From contig CAMTJB010000100.1 in assembly GCA_947072715.1 (NCBI GenBank), positions 1 through 5,096 of the forward strand: a DNA stretch of 5,096 bases. The letters are read 5' to 3'. The notes below the pieces were generated by a model. That model was not told the origin of the DNA. It saw only the letters and a program-made list of their open reading frames with translations, and did not search any database. This stretch comes from an uncultured Fusobacteriaceae bacterium (GTDB taxonomy: Bacteria > Fusobacteriota > Fusobacteriia > Fusobacteriales > Fusobacteriaceae). This document shows positions 1 through 5,096 of this stretch, in pieces. Positions within the stretch are counted from its first letter, which is position 1. Each line of letters opens with the position of its first letter. The position numbers were made by a program, and so were the translations under genes.

Positions 1-58
1 TTTTTTATATAAAAAAACCTAAGAATACAAAGCTTTATAGTAAAAAAAAATATACTTT

Positions 59-87
59 TTATTAAATTTATGGTATTATTTTATAAT
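59..87 (+). promoter_or_regulatory. Candidate sigma70-type promoter for the yaaA-recF-DUF721-gyrB operon
   Basis: A perfect -10 hexamer TATAAT lies at 82-87. Seventeen bases upstream, at 59-64, is TTATTA, which matches the TTGACA consensus at only three positions. A run of nine A at 42-50 sits just upstream of the -35 and could act as an UP element. An alternative extended -10 (TGG followed by TATTAT) lies at 71-79. The predicted transcript would start near 94, about 43 bases before the yaaA ATG. In DNA this AT-rich, chance matches are common. Position before the first gene of the block is the main support. Confidence 0.45.
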
Positions 88-94
88 GAAGTAT

Positions 95-119
95 ACTATT
101 TTTTTATAGAAAAAATAGT
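95..119 (+). repeat. Perfect A/T inverted repeat (hairpin) in the yaaA leader
   Basis: The left arm ACTATTTTTT (95-104) is perfectly complementary to the right arm AAAAAATAGT (110-119) across the 5-base loop TATAG. A G-U pair between 94 and 120 could extend the stem. The repeat lies between the candidate -10 box and the ribosome binding site GGGGAGG (125-131), so it would form a stem at or very near the 5' end of the operon mRNA. Each arm has a single G or C, so the stem is weak. It could stabilise the 5' end, act as a protein-binding palindrome, or be a weak terminator for transcription entering from the left. The repeat is certain; its function is not. Confidence 0.55.
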
Positions 120-136
120 GTTTTGGGGAGGTAAAA

Positions 137-355
137 ATGAACATAATAACAATCAAAACAGATTTTATAAAGTTGGATCAATTCTTGAAATGGGTTGGAA
201 TTGTAGATAGTGGTGTAGATGCAAAATATTTCATTCAAGAGGGAATGGTATTAGTAAACGGAGAGCCAGAACTTAGAAGAGGAAGAAAGCTTTATCCAGA
301 AGATAAAGTAAAATTCCAAGACAGCGAATATATTGTAAAAAAAATGGAGATTTAA
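137..355 (+). CDS. yaaA: S4 domain-containing protein, YaaA type
   Basis: This is a small 72-residue protein that consists almost entirely of one S4 RNA-binding fold. The alpha-helical half of the S4 motif is at about residues 11-35 (KLDQFLKW onward), followed by the hallmark strand-turn VLVNGEPELRRGRKLYPEDKV-like segment at residues 38-58, with basic residues R47, R48, R50 and K51 and the G42 and D56 turns. The family is cytoplasmic and presumed to bind structured RNA or ribosomal material; no enzymatic activity is apparent. The ATG at 137 is preceded by a strong GGGGAGG (125-131) at 5 bases spacing, which fixes the start. It is the first gene of the block, 22 bp before recF, a pairing also common in Firmicutes. 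It is not related to E. coli YaaA, the peroxide-response protein of the same name. Confidence 0.88.
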   Translation: MNIITIKTDFIKLDQFLKWVGIVDSGVDAKYFIQEGMVLVNGEPELRRGRKLYPEDKVKFQDSEYIVKKMEI

Positions 356-366
356 TCTATTTTAAC

Positions 367-372
367 GGAGGG
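367..372 (+). promoter_or_regulatory. Ribosome binding site that sets the TTG start of recF
   Basis: GGAGGG lies 5 bases upstream of the TTG at 378-380. It is the only Shine-Dalgarno-like motif in the 22-bp yaaA-recF gap, and the next codons give the RecF N-terminus expected from the family (ELKIVNFINFRN). This supports initiation at TTG rather than at a downstream ATG, which would delete the Walker A motif. Confidence 0.8.
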
Positions 373-377
373 ATAAT

Positions 378-1466
378 TTGGAACTAAAGATAGTAAACTT
401 TATAAATTTTAGAAATTTAGAAGATTATAGTCTTAAGGTTTCCGATGGTATAACGCTTTTTCATGGGAAAAATGGACAAGGAAAAACTAGTATTTTAGAA
501 GCTGTTTATTTCGCAGCAACAGGTAAAAGTTTTAGAACTTCTAAAATTCAGGAGTTAATAAAATATAACAAAGATAAATGTGGAGTTTTTCTCTCTTATA
601 AAGATAAAATAGATGAAAAAACCATAGCTGTAAAGTTTTCTGAAAAGAAAAAAGAATATAGCTATAATTCAAAAAAGACAACTTACGATGACTACTATGG
701 GAAACTTAATGTAGTCTCTTTTATTCCTGAAGATATTGAACTGATAACAGGGGCTCCAGGTGTAAGGAGACGATTTTTTGATGAAGAGATTTCTCAAGGA
801 GATGAAGAATATTTTAAAAATATAAAGGATTATTCTAAAATTTTAAAAATAAGAAATCATAACTTGAAATCAGGAATTTACAAGGGTGAGGTTTTTGAAG
901 TTTATGAAGAGGAATTTATAAAACTTGCTGCAAAGATAATAAAAAAAAGAATGGACTATATAAAAAATATAGGTATAATTCTTAACTTAAATTACAGAAA
1001 AATTTTTGATAACAAGAAAGAGTTAGGGGTAAAATATGTTTCTGAAATAGGTTATGATAAAAAAGATACAATAAATTCTATTGAAGAAAAAATAAAGGCT
1101 AATTTGAAAGAAAAAAGCTTTCAAGAAAAAAGATATGGCTATACTCTTGTTGGCCCTCAAAAAGATGAATTTAGATTTTATTTGAATGATAAAGATGCTA
1201 AAAGTTATTCATCTCAAGGGGAAAAAAAATCTATAGTTTTTGCACTAAAGTTATCAGAAATAGATATGATATTTAAAGAAAAAAAAGAGAAGCCTATATT
1301 TATCATAGATGATATCTCTTCTTATTTTGATGAAAATAGAAAGCAAAGTATATTAACTTTTTTAAAAAATAGAGGTGTTCAGCTTTTAATAAGTTCAACA
1401 ACAGAAATAGGAATACCCTGTAAAATATTTAGAATAGAGAATGGTGTTGTGTATGATACAGATTAA
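378..1466 (+). CDS. recF: DNA replication and repair protein RecF
   Basis: RecF is an SMC/ABC-like ATPase that binds gapped DNA and, with RecO and RecR, helps load RecA at single-strand gaps and stalled forks. The 362 residues match the usual family length. The N-terminus has the typical L-x-x-x-x-FRN pattern (residues 3-13). Walker A is GKNGQGKT at residues 30-37, followed by the characteristic SILEAVYFAATGKSFR stretch. The ABC signature is SQGE at residues 279-282. Walker B and D-loop are PIFIIDDISSYFDENR at residues 306-321, with D311 and D312 as the metal and catalytic acids. All ATPase motifs are intact. Translation starts at TTG (378) behind GGAGGG. The 3' end overlaps the next gene, which implies translational coupling. 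Its place between yaaA and gyrB is standard origin-proximal synteny. Confidence 0.97.
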   Translation: MELKIVNFINFRNLEDYSLKVSDGITLFHGKNGQGKTSILEAVYFAATGKSFRTSKIQELIKYNKDKCGVFLSYKDKIDEKTIAVKFSEKKKEYSYNSKKTTYDDYYGKLNVVSFIPEDIELITGAPGVRRRFFDEEISQGDEEYFKNIKDYSKILKIRNHNLKSGIYKGEVFEVYEEEFIKLAAKIIKKRMDYIKNIGIILNLNYRKIFDNKKELGVKYVSEIGYDKKDTINSIEEKIKANLKEKSFQEKRYGYTLVGPQKDEFRFYLNDKDAKSYSSQGEKKSIVFALKLSEIDMIFKEKKEKPIFIIDDISSYFDENRKQSILTFLKNRGVQLLISSTTEIGIPCKIFRIENGVVYDTD

Positions 1467-1749
1467 AAATACCTCACAGATAATCGATGAAGCCTTAAAA
1501 AAAAGTAAAAAACTAAGAGAAGTATATTTAAAAGCAAAATGGAGTGAAGTTATAGGAGATTCTTTAAAAGAAAGGTGTTATCCTTTAAAAATTATTGATG
1601 AATGTCTATATGTAGTTGCAGATACAAGTTCTGTTGCTAATTATTTAAGGATGTCCCAAGAAGATATTGTTTTTAAAGTTAATAAAATTTTAAAAGATGA
1701 AATTATAAAGGACATAAGAATAAAAATAGGTGTAATGGAAAAGAGATAA
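1453..1749 (+). CDS. DUF721/DciA-family protein (candidate replicative helicase loader)
   Basis: A 98-residue protein of the DUF721 family. The family includes DciA, which in many bacteria lacking DnaC or DnaI interacts with and helps load the replicative helicase DnaB. Visible support is a helical N-terminus (about residues 7-26), the conserved W-x-x-V/I-G motif (W30, SEVIG 31-35), the S/T-P-L-x-I-x-x-x-x-L-x-V pattern (residues 43-54), and a final helix plus strand ending KDIRIKIG (86-93). This matches the family's KH-like core. Assignment also rests on position: in Actinobacteria the dciA homologue lies between recF and gyrB. Two in-frame starts are possible, ATG 1441 (26-bp overlap with recF) and ATG 1453 (14-bp overlap). 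I prefer 1453 because MIQIKN reads as a natural N-terminus, but neither has a good ribosome binding site, so coupling to recF translation is likely. Helicase-loading activity is an inference. Confidence 0.78.
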   Translation: MIQIKNTSQIIDEALKKSKKLREVYLKAKWSEVIGDSLKERCYPLKIIDECLYVVADTSSVANYLRMSQEDIVFKVNKILKDEIIKDIRIKIGVMEKR

Positions 1750-1771
1750 GAAAAGAGTTTTGGAGGAATAA

Positions 1772-3700
1772 ATGAGTAATAATAATTATCAAGCAGAAAA
1801 TATAACGGTACTAGAAGGTTTAGAAGCCGTAAGAAAAAGACCAGGAATGTACATTGGAACAACGTCAGAAAGAGGACTACACCATTTAGTATGGGAGATA
1901 GTAGACAATGCTGTGGATGAGGCACTTGCAGGTTATTGTGACAAGATAGATATATCTATCTTACCAGGTAATATAATAGAGGTTTCTGATAATGGAAGAG
2001 GTATTCCTACAGGGATTCATCCAAAGTATGGAAAATCAGCAATGGAGATAGTTTTAACTGTTCTACACGCTGGTGGAAAATTTGAAAATAATAACTATAA
2101 AGTGTCAGGAGGACTTCATGGAGTTGGAGTTTCTGTTGTTAATGCACTTTCAGAATGGTTAGAAGTAACAGTAAAAAGAGATGGAAAGGTATGGTTCCAA
2201 AAATATGACAGAGGTGTTCCTCAGGAAGATGTAAAAGTTATTGGTGATGTTGTAGATGGAACATCAGGAACAACTGTAAGATTTAAACCTGATGGAGATA
2301 TTTTTGAAACTTTAATTTATGATTTTGGAACTCTTCAAACAAGATTAAAAGAGTTAGCATACTTAAATAAAGGGTTAACAATACATTTAAAAGATATAAG
2401 AAAAGAAGATAAAGAGAAGCAAAGAGACGAGCTATTAAAATTTGATGGTGGAATAGTAGATTTCTTGAATGATGTTGTAGGAACAGAAACTTTAAGAATA
2501 GTAAAAGATCCTATTTTTATGTCAGGGGAACAAGATGGAGTTATAGTCGAAATCTCTATGCTTTATACAGTTAATCAATCAGAAATTATTTACTCTTTTG
2601 TAAATAATATAAACACTCATGAAGGTGGAACTCATGTAGCTGGATTTAGAACAGCTTTAACTAGAGTTATGAATGATGTTGCAAAAGCTCAAGGTCTTAT
2701 AAAAGATAAAGATGGAAAGCTTCAAGGTTCAGATGTAAGAGAGGGTGTAGTATCAATAGTTTCAATAAAAATTCCTGAGCCTCAATTTGAAGGACAAACT
2801 AAAACAAAATTAGGAAACTCGGAAGTTACTGGAATAGTTTCATCTGTTGTTGGTTCTCACTTAAAAATGTTCTTAGAAGATGCTCCAAACATAACAAAAG
2901 GGATAGTAGATAAAATATTAAACTCTAAAAAAGCAAGAGAAGCTGCTCAAAGAGCTAGGGAGTTAGTTCTTAGAAAATCAGCTTTAGATATTGGATCACT
3001 ACCTGGTAAACTTGCAGATTGTTCATCTAAAAATGCTGCAGAATGTGAAGTATATATAGTTGAGGGAGACTCAGCTGGAGGTTCTGCAAAACAAGGAAGA
3101 GATAGAGCTTTCCAAGCTATATTACCTTTAAGAGGAAAAATAATAAATGTTGAAAAATCAGGTCTTCATAAAGCTTTAGAAAATACAGAGATAAGATCTC
3201 TTATTACAGCTTTTGGAACAAGTATTGGAGACAATTTTAATATAGAAAAATTAAGATATGGAAAAATAATAATAATGACAGATGCCGACGTAGATGGTGC
3301 ACATATAAGAACACTTATATTAACATTCTTCTACAGATATATGGTTGATTTAATTCAATGTGGAAATGTATTTATAGCACAACCACCACTTTATAAAGTT
3401 TCAGCTGGAAAATCAGTTGTTTATGCATACAGTGACAAGCAGATGAAAGATATTGCAATAAATTTAGAAAGCGAAGGAAAAAAATATACCCTTCAAAGAT
3501 ATAAAGGATTAGGAGAGATGAACCCTGAGCAACTTTGGGAAACAACAATGAACCCTGATTCAAGAACACTATTAAGAGTAACGATAGATGATGCAAGAAC
3601 AGCTGATATGCTATTTGATAAACTTATGGGTGATAAAGTAGAGCCTAGAAAAGAGTTTATAGAAGAGCATGCTGAATATGTAAAAAATCTTGATATTTAA
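1772..3700 (+). CDS. gyrB: DNA gyrase subunit B
   Basis: This is the ATPase subunit of DNA gyrase, which with GyrA introduces negative supercoils using ATP. The 642 residues correspond to the short GyrB form without the extra domain seen in E. coli. The GHKL ATPase domain is at about residues 1-220, with E42 (catalytic base), N46, D73 in DNGRGIP (73-79), lid Y109 and GGLHGVG (113-119). R136, an aminocoumarin contact, is present. The transducer domain follows, with Q342 and K344 in QTKTKLGN contacting ATP phosphates. The TOPRIM domain has EGDSAGG from E431 and the metal-binding DADVD at 504-508. The C-terminal [11 protein letters not shown] (575-585) docks on GyrA. The ATG at 1772 follows GGAGGA (1762-1767), 22 bp after the DUF721 gene. 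No residue suggests loss of function. The N-terminal gyrase spacing is equal to E. coli numbering through R136. Confidence 0.99.
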   Translation: MSNNNYQAENITVLEGLEAVRKRPGMYIGTTSERGLHHLVWEIVDNAVDEALAGYCDKIDISILPGNIIEVSDNGRGIPTGIHPKYGKSAMEIVLTVLHAGGKFENNNYKVSGGLHGVGVSVVNALSEWLEVTVKRDGKVWFQKYDRGVPQEDVKVIGDVVDGTSGTTVRFKPDGDIFETLIYDFGTLQTRLKELAYLNKGLTIHLKDIRKEDKEKQRDELLKFDGGIVDFLNDVVGTETLRIVKDPIFMSGEQDGVIVEISMLYTVNQSEIIYSFVNNINTHEGGTHVAGFRTALTRVMNDVAKAQGLIKDKDGKLQGSDVREGVVSIVSIKIPEPQFEGQTKTKLGNSEVTGIVSSVVGSHLKMFLEDAPNITKGIVDKILNSKKAREAAQRARELVLRKSALDIGSLPGKLADCSSKNAAECEVYIVEGDSAGGSAKQGRDRAFQAILPLRGKIINVEKSGLHKALENTEIRSLITAFGTSIGDNFNIEKLRYGKIIIMTDADVDGAHIRTLILTFFYRYMVDLIQCGNVFIAQPPLYKVSAGKSVVYAYSDKQMKDIAINLESEGKKYTLQRYKGLGEMNPEQLWETTMNPDSRTLLRVTIDDARTADMLFDKLMGDKVEPRKEFIEEHAEYVKNLDI

Positions 3701-3720
3701 TAGAGTGAAAATAATATAGT
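3690..3720 (+). promoter_or_regulatory. Weak candidate promoter for gyrA
   Basis: TTGATA (3690-3695, five of six matches to TTGACA) overlaps the last codons of gyrB, and TATAGT (3715-3720, five of six matches to TATAAT) lies in the gap. The spacer is 19 bp, longer than the optimal 17. Transcription would begin near 3727, just at the inverted repeat that follows. If real, it would allow gyrA to be expressed apart from gyrB. The AT richness makes chance matches likely. Confidence 0.28.
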
Positions 3721-3727
3721 GGAAATA

Positions 3728-3768
3728 AAAAAAACATATGTATACGAACGTTAATAAAATGTTTTTTT
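3728..3768 (+). repeat. A/T inverted repeat in the gyrB-gyrA gap (possible weak terminator or attenuator)
   Basis: The left arm AAAAAAACAT (3728-3737) pairs perfectly with ATGTTTTTTT (3759-3768) across a 21-base loop. The right arm is a T run, giving the A-tract/T-tract outline seen in some terminators, but the stem has only one G-C pair and a large loop. Full termination would cut gyrA off from the operon, so partial termination, mRNA processing or no function are all more plausible. The loop contains the palindromes GTATAC (3740-3745) and AACGTT (3747-3752). A strong gyrA ribosome binding site follows directly. Confidence 0.4.
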
Positions 3769-3786
3769 AGTTTTGAGGAGGATTTA

Positions 3787-5096
3787 ATGTCGAACAATAT
3801 TACAAATTCAATAGATGCTGTAAACAATAGATATATAGAAGATGAAATGAAACAATCTTACTTAGATTACTCAATGAGTGTTATAGTAAGTAGAGCATTA
3901 CCAGATGTAAGAGATGGATTAAAGCCAGTTCATAGAAGAGTGTTATTTGCTATGAACGAAATGGGTATGACTTATGATAAGCCCCATAAAAAATCAGCTA
4001 GAATAGTTGGAGAAGTTTTAGGTAAGTACCACCCTCATGGAGATTCTTCTGTGTACAACACAATGGTAAGAATGGCCCAAGAGTTTAGTTATAGATATCC
4101 ACTTGTTGATGGTCATGGAAACTTCGGTTCAATCGATGGAGATTCAGCGGCAGCAATGAGATATACGGAAGCAAGAATGTCTAAAATCACAGGTGAATTA
4201 CTTGATGATATAGATAAAAATACTATAGATTTTAGAAAAAACTTTGATGATTCCCTAGATGAACCAACAGTTTTACCAGCAAGAGTTCCTCATTTATTAT
4301 TAAATGGAGCAACAGGAATAGCAGTTGGAATGGCAACAAATATACCACCTCATAACTTAGGAGAGGTGTGTGATGGGGTTTTAGCTCTTATAGACAATCC
4401 TGAAATAGCTCCAGCAGAGCTTATTCACCACATAAAAGGTCCAGATTTCCCAACAGGTGGAATAATTGATGGAACTAAAGGTATCTATGATGCTTACTTA
4501 ACTGGAAGAGGTAGAGTAAGAGTTAGAGGAAAAGTTGAAATAGAGGAAGCTAAGAATGGTAAAGTTTCAATAATTATAAAAGAGATTCCTTATCAACTTA
4601 ATAAATCTAGTTTAGTTGAAAAAATTGCAGAACTTGTAAAAGAGAAAAAATTAACAGGTATAACAGATTTAAGAGATGAATCTGATAGAGATGGAATTAG
4701 AGTAGTTATTGAGGTTAAAAAAGGTGAAGAACCTGAATTAATTCTTAACAAACTTTACAAATACACTGAGCTACAAAATACATTCGGTATAATACTACTT
4801 GCTCTTGTAAACAACATTCCAAAAGTACTTACTTTAAAAGAGATACTTGAAGAGTATTTAAAACATAGATTTGAAGTTATAGTTAGAAGAACAAAATTTG
4901 ATTTAGATAAAGCTGAAAAAAGAGCTCATTTATTACAAGGTTTTGTAATAGCTTTAGAGAATATTGATAGAATAATCGAGATTGTTAAAGCTTCACCAGA
5001 TTCTAATGCAGCAAAAGAAAACTTAATAGCTAAATACTCTTTCAGTGAAGCTCAAGCAAAAGCTATACTTGAACTTAGAATTCAAAGATTAACAGG
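3787..5096 (+). CDS. gyrA: DNA gyrase subunit A, N-terminal part (cut by window edge)
   Basis: This is the DNA breakage-reunion subunit of gyrase. The reading frame is open from ATG 3787 to the right edge, giving 436 codons plus two bases. The ATG follows GAGGAGG (3775-3781) with 5 bases spacing. Visible parts are the N-terminal arm ([18 protein letters not shown], 16-33), the winged-helix domain with the quinolone region [10 protein letters not shown] (82-91), catalytic tyrosine Y126 in [10 protein letters not shown], the conserved [14 protein letters not shown], the tower domain with GPDFPTGG (218-225) and IPYQ (267-270), and the start of the long coiled coil from about residue 349. The rest of the coiled coil and the C-terminal DNA-wrapping beta-pinwheel with the GyrA-box lie outside. 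The pinwheel and GyrA-box distinguish GyrA from ParC, so identity rests on the adjacent gyrB. N91 replaces the acidic residue found at the equivalent position in E. coli (D87). Confidence 0.97.
   Translation, partial: MSNNITNSIDAVNNRYIEDEMKQSYLDYSMSVIVSRALPDVRDGLKPVHRRVLFAMNEMGMTYDKPHKKSARIVGEVLGKYHPHGDSSVYNTMVRMAQEFSYRYPLVDGHGNFGSIDGDSAAAMRYTEARMSKITGELLDDIDKNTIDFRKNFDDSLDEPTVLPARVPHLLLNGATGIAVGMATNIPPHNLGEVCDGVLALIDNPEIAPAELIHHIKGPDFPTGGIIDGTKGIYDAYLTGRGRVRVRGKVEIEEAKNGKVSIIIKEIPYQLNKSSLVEKIAELVKEKKLTGITDLRDESDRDGIRVVIEVKKGEEPELILNKLYKYTELQNTFGIILLALVNNIPKVLTLKEILEEYLKHRFEVIVRRTKFDLDKAEKRAHLLQGFVIALENIDRIIEIVKASPDSNAAKENLIAKYSFSEAQAKAILELRIQRLT

Noticed and set aside
1..16. Palindrome TTTTTTATATAAAAAA at the left edge, as a possible terminator of an upstream gene
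   Set aside because: It is made only of A and T with no loop or G-C pairs, and the edge cuts off any context. It is too weak to call.
3..65. Open frame from the left edge to TAA at 63-65, as a possible gene end
   Set aside because: It is about 20 codons of Lys/Tyr/Phe-rich low-complexity translation, overlapping the candidate promoter region, with no recognisable similarity.
292..300. TTATCCAGA, one mismatch from a DnaA box (TTATCCACA)
   Set aside because: It is a single site encoding the conserved L-Y-P-E of the S4 protein, with no cluster of boxes nearby, so it is probably coincidental and not an origin.
1641..1925. Minus-strand open frame of 94 codons
   Set aside because: It lies antisense across the DUF721-gyrB junction, has low-complexity Leu/Phe-rich content typical of reverse reading of AT-rich genes, and shows no recognisable motif.
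3372..3596. Minus-strand open frame of 74 codons
   Set aside because: It is entirely antisense to the conserved C-terminal coding of gyrB and has no family features.

Overview
The window is a very AT-rich stretch from a low-GC bacterium and carries one co-directional block of DNA replication, repair and topology genes on the + strand. The order is an S4-domain protein (yaaA type), recF, a DUF721/DciA-family gene, gyrB, and the first 436 codons of gyrA, which runs off the right edge. Strong AT-biased codon use, robust GGAGG-type ribosome binding sites, a short (642-residue) GyrB without the enterobacterial insertion, and the character of the RecF and gyrase proteins suggest Fusobacteriota (Fusobacterium or Cetobacterium relatives). 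A low-GC Firmicute cannot be excluded without a database search, so this placement is an inference.

Layout: bases 1-136 are non-coding and extremely AT-rich. They hold a candidate sigma70-type promoter (-10 TATAAT at 82-87), a perfect 10-bp A/T inverted repeat at the predicted 5' end of the transcript, and a strong ribosome binding site. Next come yaaA (137-355), recF from a TTG start (378-1466), the DUF721 gene overlapping the end of recF (to 1749), and gyrB (1772-3700). An 86-bp gap follows, with a second A/T inverted repeat and a weak candidate promoter, and then gyrA (3787 to the edge). The first four genes are separated by at most 22 bp or overlap, so they are probably one transcription unit. 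gyrA is the only gene set off by a real intergenic gap.

How the genes fit together: GyrA and GyrB form DNA gyrase (A2B2), which introduces negative supercoils. RecF is a gap-repair and fork-restart ATPase. The DUF721 protein is a candidate replicative-helicase loader of the DciA type. The S4 protein is a small predicted RNA-binding protein that commonly sits next to recF. This is the classic origin-proximal housekeeping cluster, except that no dnaN lies immediately upstream of yaaA within the window.

I did not find a new biological system. The points most worth a second look are the Asn in the quinolone-determining region of GyrA, the recF-DUF721-gyrB arrangement, and the paired A/T hairpin leaders before yaaA and gyrA.
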